This document shows, piece by piece, positions 1 to 6,673 of a DNA stretch of 15,630 nt. Made by a program: the position numbers and the translations under genes. Location of the stretch: assembly GCA_009926405.1 (NCBI GenBank), contig RFOZ01000034.1, positions 1 through 15,630 on the forward strand, read 5' to 3'. Origin of the DNA: Cytophagia bacterium (GTDB lineage: Bacteria; Bacteroidota; Bacteroidia; UBA7662). Position 1 is the first letter of the stretch. Each line of letters starts with the position of its first letter. Below the pieces are notes generated by a model, which was not told the origin of the DNA, made no database searches, and worked only from the letters and a program-made list of their open reading frames with translations.

Positions 1-1021
1 AAATCACCCCTACCGAATCATCCTGGAAGGCGCCGGCCTCCACAACCTTCAACGCATCACCATCGAAATTCCGTTGGGTACCCTGTCTTGTGTTAGCGGA
101 GTGAGCGGTTCCGGTAAATCCAGCCTCATCAAAGGTGTTTTGTATCCGGCCTTGGCCAATGCTTTGGGACAGGACCCAGCCAAAGCCGGACCCCACGACC
201 GACTGCACGGGGATTTGCATCGCCTGACTTTTGTTGAAATGGTGGACCAGCATCCCATTGGCAAATCTTCGCGATCCAATCCGGCCACCTATTCCAAAGC
301 CTACGATCCCATTCGCAATCTCTTTGCCGCCCAAAGCCTCAGCCGTCAAAGGGGTTACAAGGCCTCCCACTTTTCGTTCAATGTCGAAGGAGGCGGTCGT
401 TGCGAAACCTGCCAAGGCGAAGGTCAAGTCACTGTTTCAATGCAGTTTTTGGCCGACCTGCATTTACCCTGCGAAACCTGCAAAGGTCTGCGTTTCCAAG
501 AAGACCTGTTGGAAGTCCGATACCGCGGTCGGCATATCGCCGAAGTGCTGGCTATGACCGTGGCCGAAGCCTTGGATTTTTTTGGAGATCGCCCGGAAAT
601 CGCCGGGAGGTTGCAACCCCTCGCCGATGTTGGCATGGGCTATGTCCCCTTGGGACAATCGTCCACCACCCTCTCCGGAGGTGAGGCCCAACGCATCAAA
701 CTTGCTTCGTATTTGGTGCGTGGCCAAAAAGACGGAGCCGGTTTGTTCATTTTTGACGAACCCACCACCGGTCTGCACCTCCACGATATTGCCCAATTGC
801 TGGGAGCTTTTCGAGCCCTCCTTGCCAACGGTCATAGCGTCCTGGTCATTGAACACAACCCCGAGGTTTTGATGGCCTCGGACTGGATTCTGGACCTGGG
901 ACCGGAGGGAGGCAGCGGAGGCGGTCAATTGGTTTTTGCAGGAACACCGCAGGACCTGCTGCATCACGGCCAAGGCCATACGGCGGATGCATTGCGCAGC
1001 CGCCCCAACCAAGGGGCCTAA
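1..1021 (+). CDS. uvrA: UvrABC excinuclease subunit A, C-terminal part (5' end outside window)
   Basis: UvrA is the damage-sensing ATPase of nucleotide excision repair; a dimer finds bulky lesions with UvrB in the cytoplasm. About 339 residues of the second ABC half are visible, and the reading frame is already open at the left edge (codons from base 2). In order: Walker A (GVSGSGKSS, about bases 101-127), a segment ending DQHPIGKSSRSNPATY, the second zinc-binding module with CETC...CETC around bases 409-483, the ABC signature LSGGE near bases 671-685, Walker B LFIFDEPTTGLH, and the switch histidine in VIEHN. The wording fits canonical Bacteroidota UvrA rather than the divergent UvrA2. The stop is TAA at 1019-1021 and ruvX starts 16 bp later, so they are probably co-transcribed. 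The only limit is the missing N-terminal two thirds. Confidence 0.96.
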   Translation, partial: NHPYRIILEGAGLHNLQRITIEIPLGTLSCVSGVSGSGKSSLIKGVLYPALANALGQDPAKAGPHDRLHGDLHRLTFVEMVDQHPIGKSSRSNPATYSKAYDPIRNLFAAQSLSRQRGYKASHFSFNVEGGGRCETCQGEGQVTVSMQFLADLHLPCETCKGLRFQEDLLEVRYRGRHIAEVLAMTVAEALDFFGDRPEIAGRLQPLADVGMGYVPLGQSSTTLSGGEAQRIKLASYLVRGQKDGAGLFIFDEPTTGLHLHDIAQLLGAFRALLANGHSVLVIEHNPEVLMASDWILDLGPEGGSGGGQLVFAGTPQDLLHHGQGHTADALRSRPNQGA

Positions 1022-1037
1022 GCCCGACCTTTGCAGA

Positions 1038-1499
1038 ATGCCAAGGTTTCTTGCCCTGGATTACGGCCGCCGACGTTGCGGACTGGCGCACTCGGACCCT
1101 GGGGGTGTGATTGCAACTCCATTGGATACGGTTCCCACCACCGAATTATGGGCCTACCTCCGACAATACCCGCATTGGGAGGAATTGGAAGCGATGGTGG
1201 TGGGCCTCCCACGGCGCGTCAACAACGAGCCCTCCGAAAACGCCGCACGCACCCTGGCCTTTTGCCAACAAATCCATACCCGTCGTCCCTTGCTACCCCT
1301 CTACCTTTTGGACGAGCGCTTTACCTCCAGCCTGGCTCACCAAAGCCTCCTGGAATCGGGCGCATCCAAAGCCACCCGACGACGCAAAGAGGTCGTGGAC
1401 CGCATTGCCGCAGTGCTCATCCTCCAAGACTTTTTGGAAATGTATAACAACGGACGCATCCACCACCTCCAACGCTTTGAACCCTCTCAACAACCATGA
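1038..1499 (+). CDS. ruvX: RuvX/YqgF-family protein (putative Holliday junction resolvase / pre-16S rRNA nuclease)
   Basis: A 153-residue protein of the RNase H-like YqgF/RuvX family, normally 135-160 aa. The family is annotated as a putative Holliday junction resolvase, and E. coli YqgF acts in 16S rRNA 5'-end maturation. Visible motifs are the N-terminal beta strand FLALDYGRRRCGLA with the conserved acidic residue D7, a central VVGLPRRVN, LDERFTS, and the C-terminal VDRIAAVLILQDFLE with its conserved Asp. An in-frame ATG exists at 936 inside uvrA, but the family N-terminus (MPRFLALDYG) begins at 1038, which I chose. Its TGA overlaps the ATG of def (ATGA, 1496-1499), so the two are almost certainly translationally coupled. 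I cannot tell from sequence which of the two proposed roles dominates. Confidence 0.93.
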   Translation: MPRFLALDYGRRRCGLAHSDPGGVIATPLDTVPTTELWAYLRQYPHWEELEAMVVGLPRRVNNEPSENAARTLAFCQQIHTRRPLLPLYLLDERFTSSLAHQSLLESGASKATRRRKEVVDRIAAVLILQDFLEMYNNGRIHHLQRFEPSQQP

Positions 1500-2041
1500 T
1501 CCTTCCCATCGTTCTTTACGGCGACCCGGTCTTGCAACAAAAAGCTGCCGATGTTCCTTCCAATTTTGATGAGCTCCCCGTTTTGATCGAAAACCTGTTC
1601 GAAACCATGTACGCCGCTGGGGGCATTGGATTGGCCGCACCGCAGGTAGGCCACTCCCTGCGGATCTTTGTTCTGGATGCCGAGCTAGCCGACGAAGAAG
1701 CTTATAAGGGATGCAAAATGGTGTTTATCAATCCTTTGATCCTGGACCAAAGCGGCGAACCCTGGGCCTATACCGAAGGCTGTCTCAGCATTCCTGAATT
1801 ACGAGGGGATGTGTTACGAAAGCCCAAAATCCGGCTGCGTTACGAAGATGCGGAACGCCGCAGCCACGAAGCTGAATTTGATGGCATGCTGGCGCGAATT
1901 ATCCAACACGAATACGACCATGTGGACGGTCGCCTCTTTGTTGACCTCTTGCATCCCCTTCGCCGTCGCCTGCTCCAAAAAAAGCTGCAATTGATCCGCA
2001 ACGGAAAACTGCGTCCGGAATACAAACACAAGGCCCGCTAG
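1496..2041 (+). CDS. def: Peptide deformylase
   Basis: This metallo-hydrolase removes the N-formyl group from nascent proteins at the ribosome exit. The 181 aa length is normal. All three family motifs are present: motif 1 GIGLAAPQ (about residues 43-50), motif 2 EGCLS with metal ligand C96, and motif 3 HEYDH with ligands H138 and H142 and catalytic E139. The N-terminus MILPIVLYGDPVLQQKA is typical. The start overlaps the end of ruvX by four bases. Oddly, the last codons (KHKAR and the stop) lie inside the first unit of a 17 bp tandem repeat that runs into the intergenic space, so the C-terminus may have been reshaped by repeat expansion. The catalytic core is unaffected. Confidence 0.97.
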   Translation: MILPIVLYGDPVLQQKAADVPSNFDELPVLIENLFETMYAAGGIGLAAPQVGHSLRIFVLDAELADEEAYKGCKMVFINPLILDQSGEPWAYTEGCLSIPELRGDVLRKPKIRLRYEDAERRSHEAEFDGMLARIIQHEYDHVDGRLFVDLLHPLRRRLLQKKLQLIRNGKLRPEYKHKAR

Positions 2042-2095
2042 CAAGCAAGGCCCGCTAGCAAGCAAGGGCCCGCTAACAAGCAAGGGCCCGCTGCT
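2030..2095. repeat. 17-18 bp tandem repeat at the def / CarboxypepD-like convergent junction
   Basis: Units read AAGGCCCGCTAGCAAGC at 2030-2046 and identically at 2047-2063. A variant with one extra G and one substitution follows at 2064-2081, and a partial fourth copy at 2082-2095. The first unit contains the def stop codon (2039-2041), and the last reaches the stop of the convergent minus-strand gene (2094-2096). It probably arose by slippage. Its copies contain GCTAGC and GGGCCC palindromes, but I see no U-tract that would make a classical terminator. Confidence 0.92.
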
Positions 2096-2798
2096 AATCC
2101 TTGCGGCGAAAATCCCCCCGACGCAGTGCCTGAAAAAACTTGGTCCATGCACCCGGACTCAAAAGCGTGCTAGGTATTGGAAACGCGTTGGGTCCCCCAA
2201 ACTGAGCAAAGGGCTGTTGACCACCCGCGTAATAGGTCTGGGCAATGACCTTCTGCATATAAAGTTTCTGGTTCTCCGAGGCATCCATGCTCATGGCCGA
2301 AGCTAATTGCACCAACAATTCTTTCTCCAAATTGCGTCGCGCAATGGAGGTGGCGTCGTCCTTGAGCTCCAGAGCCAGGAACTCCTGCCGAAAAGCCTCC
2401 TTGCTAGGCCAGGGGTAAACCAAGGCTGTGGGCAAGTCAATGGTATCCCGCTCCATGGGGACCAAGACCGAATAAAATTCTTCGTCCAATTGTTGGGGCA
2501 TCACAAAAGTGGAGGCCCGATAACCCACCGCACTAAAAACCAAGGAATCCCCCGGCAACAAGACCATTGAAAAAAAGCCTTTGAGGTCGCTGACCGTGCC
2601 TTTGAATCGATTTTTGACCAAAACCGTGGCAAAGGGAACCACGCTCATGCTATCCGATGTCAGGGTGAGGCCCGAGAATTGAACCGGCTGGCTCTGAGCC
2701 TGCGCTGTGGGGCCCTGTCCGGCCAAGGCGAACACCACCAAACCCAGCGCGAGTAAGCCGCGTAAACATAGTCGAAACAAAGGAGCAAGGAATGACAT
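2094..2798 (-). CDS. Secreted protein with carboxypeptidase-regulatory-like (CarboxypepD_reg-like) domain
   Basis: A 234-residue protein with a hydrophobic N-terminal signal sequence (about residues 1-34, with small residues near TAQAQS). Residues about 40-115 look like the beta-sandwich domain common in Bacteroidota envelope proteins and at the N-termini of TonB-dependent receptors: a SGLTL-like strand, VPFATVLVKNRFKGTVSDLKGFFSM, GDSLVFSAVGYR, and a closing strand VLVPMERD. The rest is polar and probably helical, with no motif I recognise. It is far too short to be a receptor, so it is likely a free periplasmic or outer-membrane-associated protein. It converges on def, with the tandem repeat between them. 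Specific function is unknown. Confidence 0.8.
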   Translation of the reverse strand: MSFLAPLFRLCLRGLLALGLVVFALAGQGPTAQAQSQPVQFSGLTLTSDSMSVVPFATVLVKNRFKGTVSDLKGFFSMVLLPGDSLVFSAVGYRASTFVMPQQLDEEFYSVLVPMERDTIDLPTALVYPWPSKEAFRQEFLALELKDDATSIARRNLEKELLVQLASAMSMDASENQKLYMQKVIAQTYYAGGQQPFAQFGGPNAFPIPSTLLSPGAWTKFFQALRRGDFRRKD

Positions 2799-2918
2799 AG
2801 CAAATGGGGGTAGGGAATTGTTGGCCGTGGTTAAAGATAATAAGAGGGGTCGTAAGTGAATTTTGTGTCAAGAGATGTCACAATCGGGGTTCATCTTTGT
2901 TTCAAACAACGCCAAAAG

Positions 2919-3149
2919 ATGAAAAATAGCGCTCTCAACCGTACCGCCATCCTGCTTTGGGAAGATTGCATCGAAATGATTGGACCCGGGGAAACCCCTC
3001 TGGAGCAGTTTTTTTCGCAGCCTATGGCCGACCTTCGCCCCGTCCGCATGCATTCCAGGAGCGAAGCCCCCAAGACCCGTTCAGCATCCGCTCATTATTT
3101 AAAAAAGTTCGCTTCGAAAACCAAAACCCCCGTCCTCGGGTTGCTGTAA
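2919..3149 (+). CDS. Doubtful small ORF upstream of recA
   Basis: This is an ATG-initiated frame of 76 codons in the 465 bp gap before recA. The protein begins MKNSALNRTAILLWEDCIEM and has a basic C-terminal half. It has no signal peptide, membrane segment or family I recognise. Its TAA stop (3147-3149) forms the first bases of the TAATTTTG promoter element assigned to recA. The frame also stays open upstream to an ATG at 2856. It may be a real short protein or only open non-coding DNA. No promoter-like element is evident in front of it. Confidence 0.25.
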   Translation: MKNSALNRTAILLWEDCIEMIGPGETPLEQFFSQPMADLRPVRMHSRSEAPKTRSASAHYLKKFASKTKTPVLGLL

Positions 3150-3154
3150 TTTTG
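3147..3154 (+). promoter_or_regulatory. Bacteroidota -7 element TAATTTTG, putative recA promoter
   Basis: The sequence matches the Bacteroidota primary sigma-factor consensus TAnnTTTG exactly and lies 109 bp before the recA ATG. No good -33 TTTG is visible at the usual spacing. If it is used, transcription would start near 3160 and give a leader of about 100 nt that contains the G5/C5 hairpin at 3164-3180. Confidence 0.55.
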
Positions 3155-3163
3155 GGATTCGTT

Positions 3164-3180
3164 GGGGGCATTCCACCCCC
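3164..3180 (+). other. Hairpin in the predicted recA 5' leader
   Basis: GGGGG (3164-3168) can pair with CCCCC (3176-3180) across a 7-base loop, CATTCCA. It would lie at the very 5' end of a recA mRNA started from the TAATTTTG element. It might stabilise the mRNA. No U-tract follows, so it is not a terminator. Confidence 0.4.
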
Positions 3181-3263
3181 CTTCGGAAATCAACCCGAAC
3201 AACACCATTCACTTTACACCTACCACTCTTTCATTCAACACCCTTTCAACCACCTTAACCACC

Positions 3264-4289
3264 ATGAGCGTCCAAAACGAAAAATTCAAAGCCCTTCAAC
3301 TCACCCTTGACAAACTCGAAAAAACCTACGGCAAAGGCGTGGTCATGAAAATGGGTGAAGCCCGTGTCATGAACGTCGATGTCATCCCCACCGGGTCCCT
3401 GGGTTTGGACATTGCGCTGGGTATAGGCGGCTTCCCCAAGGGTCGGGTGGTCGAAATCTACGGCCCCGAATCATCGGGTAAAACCACCATTGCGCTGCAT
3501 GCCATTGCCCAAGCCCAACGCAAAGGAGGCATGGCCGCCTTTATTGATGCTGAACACGCCTTTGACAAAGGGTACGCCGAAAAATTAGGAATCGATACCG
3601 AAAACCTCCTGATTTCGCAACCCGATAACGGTGAGCAAGCCCTGGAAATTGCAGATAACCTCATCCGATCCGGGGCCATCGATATTCTGGTTATTGACTC
3701 GGTTGCTGCCCTGGTCCCCAAAGCTGAAATCGAAGGCGAAATGGGAGACTCTTCCATGGGCCTACAGGCCCGACTCATGTCCCAGGCATTGCGCAAGCTA
3801 ACGGGCAGTATCAACAAAACCGGTTGTGTTTGTGTCTTCATCAACCAGCTTCGCGAAAAAATTGGTGTTATGTTCGGCAATCCCGAAACCACCACCGGTG
3901 GTAATGCCCTCAAATTCTACGCCTCCGTTCGATTGGATATCCGCCGCATTGGGCAACTCAAAGACGGGTTGGATATCATGGGAAATCGGGTCCGCATCAA
4001 AGTCGTCAAAAACAAAGTCGCTCCGCCGTTCCGCCAATGCGAATTCGATATCCTCTACGGCCAAGGCGTTTCCAAAGACGGGGAAATCGTGGATCTTGCA
4101 AGCGATTTGAACATAATCAAAAAGAGCGGTTCCTGGTATTCCTACGGGGAGACCAAACTGGGCCAAGGAAGGGATGCTGTTAAGCAGCTTTTTGCCGACA
4201 ATCCCGAATTAGCCGAAGAAATCGAAGGAAAAATTCGCCTGGCGACCAAGCCCAGCACCACCCCGGAACCGGAAGCTCCGACGGCGTGA
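3264..4289 (+). CDS. recA: Recombinase RecA
   Basis: RecA forms ATP-dependent filaments on single-stranded DNA, performs strand exchange and normally triggers LexA cleavage. The protein is 341 aa, the usual size. Visible are the N-terminal helix (KFKALQLTLDKLEKTYGKGVVMKMGE), Walker A GPESSGKT (residues 67-74), Walker B-like ILVIDSVAALVPKAEIEGEMGD, the L2 loop region INQLREKIGVMFGNPETTTGGNALKFYAS (in parts), and a short acidic-to-neutral tail ending EPEAPTA. An in-frame ATG at 3162 would add 34 unusual residues; MSVQNEKFKAL at 3264 matches family N-termini and is preferred. It is preceded by a TAnnTTTG element and followed by a hairpin cluster. It seems to be monocistronic or to be read into the downstream small outer-membrane gene. 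Confidence 0.98.
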   Translation: MSVQNEKFKALQLTLDKLEKTYGKGVVMKMGEARVMNVDVIPTGSLGLDIALGIGGFPKGRVVEIYGPESSGKTTIALHAIAQAQRKGGMAAFIDAEHAFDKGYAEKLGIDTENLLISQPDNGEQALEIADNLIRSGAIDILVIDSVAALVPKAEIEGEMGDSSMGLQARLMSQALRKLTGSINKTGCVCVFINQLREKIGVMFGNPETTTGGNALKFYASVRLDIRRIGQLKDGLDIMGNRVRIKVVKNKVAPPFRQCEFDILYGQGVSKDGEIVDLASDLNIIKKSGSWYSYGETKLGQGRDAVKQLFADNPELAEEIEGKIRLATKPSTTPEPEAPTA

Positions 4290-4297
4290 TCCCAAAA

Positions 4298-4344
4298 CAG
4301 GGCTCCTGGCCCTGCAATCGTAGGCAATGTCCTACGATTAGGAC
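4298..4344 (+). other. Hairpin cluster with two mutually exclusive stems after recA
   Basis: Three stems are visible just after the recA stop: CAGGGC/GCCCTG (4298-4303 with 4309-4314), AATCGTAGG/CCTACGATT (4316-4324 with 4331-4339, loop 6), and GTCCTA/TAGGAC (4329-4334 with 4339-4344, loop 4). The last two share bases 4331-4334 and 4339, so only one can form. None has a proper U-tract behind it. They may mark the recA 3' end or control read-through into the gene at 4422. Confidence 0.6.
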
Positions 4345-4421
4345 GAAAAATTGGTTTTCCACGGGTTGGTGGCTTGTTAAATGATGTTATTTTAACTTCG
4401 CAATACCTAAACCCTTATACT

Positions 4422-4970
4422 ATGAACAAATTACGATTGCTTGCTCTCTTTCTGGTCTTGGGCGTCGGAGTCGCCTCGGCCCAATCTGTCAACAAGCCTG
4501 TCAAAGGAGATCGTTTGTTCGAGCTCAGTGCAGCAGGAATCAACAACCTTAGCACCGGTCTTAACACAACCCGTGGGGGTGTCATGTTGCGCGATTTTAC
4601 GGCTGATAACAAAGCCCGCCGCATGGCCGCTAACCTCAATCTTATTCTCGATACCGACAGCGGTGGAGACCGTCGTTTCAACGAAATATCTCTCGCTTAC
4701 GGTATTGAAAACCACATGAAAGGCTCCAAGCGTATGTCGACCTATTGGGGATATGCCGGCGGTCTCAACTTGCAATCCCTTGACAATATTAGTCTAGCGG
4801 GCGGATTGTTTACCGGTTTTGACTTCTACATCGCGGATGGCCTTTACCTTGGTTCAGAGGTGGGATACAATGCCTTGATATCCGTGCGCGAAGCTGACAA
4901 ATCAACCTTTGTCTTTAGTCTTCCAGGCGCACGGATGAACGGTGCTCTTCGCCTTGGCTATCGCTTCTAA
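4422..4970 (+). CDS. Small outer-membrane beta-barrel protein, function unknown
   Basis: A 182-residue exported protein. It has a clear signal peptide (MNKLRLLALFLVLGVGVASA, cleavage likely just before QS) followed by alternating beta-strand-like segments rich in Gly and aromatic residues, for example YWGYAGGLNLQSL and FTGFDFYIADGLYLGSEVGY. It ends in LGYRF, a C-terminal Phe beta-signal typical of outer-membrane barrels inserted by BamA. The size suits an eight-stranded barrel (OmpA-barrel/OmpW-like). I chose the ATG at 4422, which starts the signal peptide, over an in-frame ATG 48 bp upstream. Upstream lies GTTAAA/TTTAAC, a 6 bp inverted repeat at 4376-4396. A strong terminator follows at 5037-5064. 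Substrate or role cannot be told. Confidence 0.82.
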   Translation: MNKLRLLALFLVLGVGVASAQSVNKPVKGDRLFELSAAGINNLSTGLNTTRGGVMLRDFTADNKARRMAANLNLILDTDSGGDRRFNEISLAYGIENHMKGSKRMSTYWGYAGGLNLQSLDNISLAGGLFTGFDFYIADGLYLGSEVGYNALISVREADKSTFVFSLPGARMNGALRLGYRF

Positions 4971-5036
4971 GACCCGTTTTGTTCTAGAAGCATCCTTAAA
5001 AAAACAGGACAACCTTTGGTTCGTCCAATACTCCGG

Positions 5037-5064
5037 AGCCCCGCCTTGTGCGGGGCTTTTTTTT
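5037..5064 (+). terminator. Rho-independent terminator after the outer-membrane barrel gene
   Basis: An 8 bp GC-rich stem, AGCCCCGC (5037-5044) with GCGGGGCT (5050-5057), encloses the loop CTTGT and runs directly into eight T residues (5057-5064). This is a textbook intrinsic terminator on the plus strand. It lies 15 bp before the end of the convergent SPFH gene, and on that strand no U-tract follows the stem, so it acts mainly in one direction. Confidence 0.93.
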
Positions 5065-5078
5065 GGGGGACGTAGTCC

Positions 5079-5861
5079 CTAATCCTTAATAAGGTAAGGG
5101 GTACGACCATCCGTGACCACCACCTTCGCATTGGGAGATTTGGCCAATTCAGTAAAAGCCTCGATACTCCTTAATTTCAAAATATTATCGGTTAAGCCTT
5201 CCGAAAGAATTTTCTGTGCATCCCTGGTTCCGTTTGCCTCGATTATTTTTCGCTCAGCCTCAAGCTTTTCGCTTTTGAGAACAAACTCCATACGCATCGC
5301 CTCTTGTTCGGCTTGCAACTTTTGTTCGATGGATGAGGCCAAGCCAACGGGAAGTTGAATGCTTTTCATGAGAACGGCGGTAATATCAATACCCTGAGAG
5401 GATAGGACTTCGTTCATTCGAGCTAGAATAGCTTTTTCGATATCAGATCTCTTTCCGGAATGCATGTCTTTGGCTAAGTATTGGGCACAGATATCAGCGG
5501 AAGCAGAACGGAATACATTGGAAATAATACCTCTATACTCTAATCCAACATTGCGGACCAAGGCCGGCGCTTTGACCCGATTGACTTTGTACAAAATAGA
5601 AATTTGAGAGGTAACACTAAGTCCTTCCTTGGATGGAAGGGAAATACTTAGTTCGATATCCTGAATCTGGAGATTGGTTTTGACAACCTTGGAAATGAAT
5701 GGAACATACCAGACGACGCCCTGGGTTCGCGTCTTGTCCGATAAAACCCCTAGTTGCTGTTTCATACCAACTTGGCCAGGCCGAATCACCGTGCATGAGC
5801 CCAAAATGAATAAAGAAGCAAGAAAAACAGGCGCCACAGGAAAGAAAGAAATGGATTTCAT
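5079..5861 (-). CDS. SPFH/band-7 prohibitin-family lipoprotein
   Basis: A 260-residue membrane-anchored SPFH-domain protein. The N-terminal signal ends in the lipobox LGSC with C23 as the lipidated residue, so it is a lipoprotein rather than a type II membrane protein like classical HflK/prohibitin. The SPFH domain follows at once (VIRPGQVGMKQQLGVL, SLPSKEGLSVTSQISILYKV, VFRSASADICAQYLAKDMHS), then a charged coiled-coil (about residues 165-225, EQKLQAEQEAMRMEF...KLEAERKIIEANGTRDAQKIL), and a tail ending VVVTDGRTPYLIKD. Such proteins oligomerise and organise membrane microdomains or proteases; the partner here is unknown. I prefer the ATG at 5861 because the ATG at 5882 lies one base from a TACGTTTA element. 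The gene looks more AT-rich than its neighbours by eye. It lies 88 bp downstream of recO. Confidence 0.88.
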   Translation of the reverse strand: MKSISFFPVAPVFLASLFILGSCTVIRPGQVGMKQQLGVLSDKTRTQGVVWYVPFISKVVKTNLQIQDIELSISLPSKEGLSVTSQISILYKVNRVKAPALVRNVGLEYRGIISNVFRSASADICAQYLAKDMHSGKRSDIEKAILARMNEVLSSQGIDITAVLMKSIQLPVGLASSIEQKLQAEQEAMRMEFVLKSEKLEAERKIIEANGTRDAQKILSEGLTDNILKLRSIEAFTELAKSPNAKVVVTDGRTPYLIKD

Positions 5862-5883
5862 AAAAATGATATTTAGTCTCATC

Positions 5884-5891
5884 TAAACGTA
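5884..5891 (-). promoter_or_regulatory. Near-consensus -7 element TACGTTTA before the SPFH gene
   Basis: Read on the minus strand, this is one base off TAnnTTTG. It lies 22 bp before the preferred SPFH start and would make the upstream ATG at 5882 fall before the transcript start. No convincing -33 element is visible, so the gene could instead be read through from recO. Confidence 0.3.
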
Positions 5892-5949
5892 AAACATGGC
5901 CCTATCGTATGGAAGACATGGGCCAGCAATGGAATCCGAAAGACAGTTC

Positions 5950-6648
5950 CTAGGCGCTGAGGAGGAGAGGGAGGTAGCGGGGTCGGCGAAATCCCGTCAG
6001 ATGAACTTGAAAATAAGTCGCTAAGTCGTTCAAAAAATCAGCATAGCCGGTCTCTGTACCCACCAGGCGATGGAGGGATTGGACATACACAGCACAAGAA
6101 TCCGGTCCCATACGCCAGGTATTCGCCGATACAGCTTCACCCGGGTCCATCCAGGCCCCGCTATTCCCGTCCAAGAGGCAGCCCGGGCGGTAGTTTTGAG
6201 GATCAGGGGCAAAGCCCAAGTGCCGGCTGAGGCCTGCAAGGCATTCAGCGACCACGGCCAGGGTATCGGTTCGCTTATAACTTTCCTGTAATTGGGCAGA
6301 GAATTCATCGTAGTAAGCCGATTCGTTTTGGCCCTCGGCCAATACCGACGCCAGCCACTCCGCCATGAGGCCGTAAGCCAATCGCTGCATTCCTTTCAAA
6401 TCCCCCAAAAAAGGGGTGGCAGGGATCATTTCTCGAACCCTTTGAACCGACAAAGAAGAAGCGCCTGTTGTTACCAATTCCAACTCTTGCAAGGGTAATA
6501 GTTGGCCGGAACGCAAAATGCCGGGTGTACGATGGGAAGCGAAAACCGAGAACGATAAAGGGCCCGAATCCCGTGTCCACAAAGAAAGCATGTAACGGTG
6601 ATCTTGGTAAGGGACATGCCTCAGAACCAAACCCCGGTGCTTGTGCAT
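5950..6648 (-). CDS. recO: DNA repair protein RecO
   Basis: RecO works with RecR (and RecF) to load RecA on SSB-coated single-stranded DNA during gap repair. The protein is 232 aa, close to the family's usual 230-250. The N-terminal OB-fold is recognisable (GLVLRHVPYQDHRYMLSLWTRD, GPLSFSVFASHR, LLPLQELELV). The helical C-terminal domain carries the Bacteroidota-type LSRHLGFAPDPQNY and GCLLDGNSG, the latter at the place where other phyla have a zinc site. No CxxC zinc motif is seen. The start MHKHRGLVLR fits the family. It lies 25 bp after porZ on the same strand, so the two are probably co-transcribed. Divergent in primary sequence, like most RecO proteins, but the assignment is secure. Confidence 0.9.
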   Translation of the reverse strand: MHKHRGLVLRHVPYQDHRYMLSLWTRDSGPLSFSVFASHRTPGILRSGQLLPLQELELVTTGASSLSVQRVREMIPATPFLGDLKGMQRLAYGLMAEWLASVLAEGQNESAYYDEFSAQLQESYKRTDTLAVVAECLAGLSRHLGFAPDPQNYRPGCLLDGNSGAWMDPGEAVSANTWRMGPDSCAVYVQSLHRLVGTETGYADFLNDLATYFQVHLTGFRRPRYLPLLLSA

Positions 6649-6673
6649 AATTGGACGCGACTTAGATTGTGGG

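Larger units (their letters stand above)
2799..3263. other. 465 bp intergenic region with recA control sequences
   Basis: This gap separates the divergent CarboxypepD-like gene (minus) and recA (plus). On the minus strand TATCTTTA (2839-2832) is one base off TAnnTTTG and could serve the secreted protein. On the plus strand there is a small doubtful ORF (2919-3149), a short dyad TTCG-CTT-CGAA (3108-3118), an exact TAATTTTG (3147-3154), and a G5/C5 hairpin (3164-3180) inside the predicted recA leader. I see no RNA gene or mobile-element remnant. Confidence 0.6.

Noticed and set aside
464..1012. Minus-strand open frame of 182 codons opposite uvrA
   Set aside because: It is a shadow of uvrA, which shows Walker A, zinc-binding, signature and Walker B motifs in the plus frame.
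936..1037. Upstream in-frame ATG for ruvX within uvrA
   Set aside because: The extra 34 residues lie in the uvrA coding region and do not match the RuvX family N-terminus, which begins at 1038.
3162..3263. N-terminal extension of RecA from an ATG at 3162
   Set aside because: The 34 extra residues are Thr/Asn/Pro-rich leader translation unlike any RecA, and they fall on the predicted leader hairpin.
4376..4396. GTTAAA/TTTAAC inverted repeat as a regulator site for the barrel gene
   Set aside because: It is a six-base AT-rich dyad with a 9-base spacer and no supporting promoter element; too easily due to chance.
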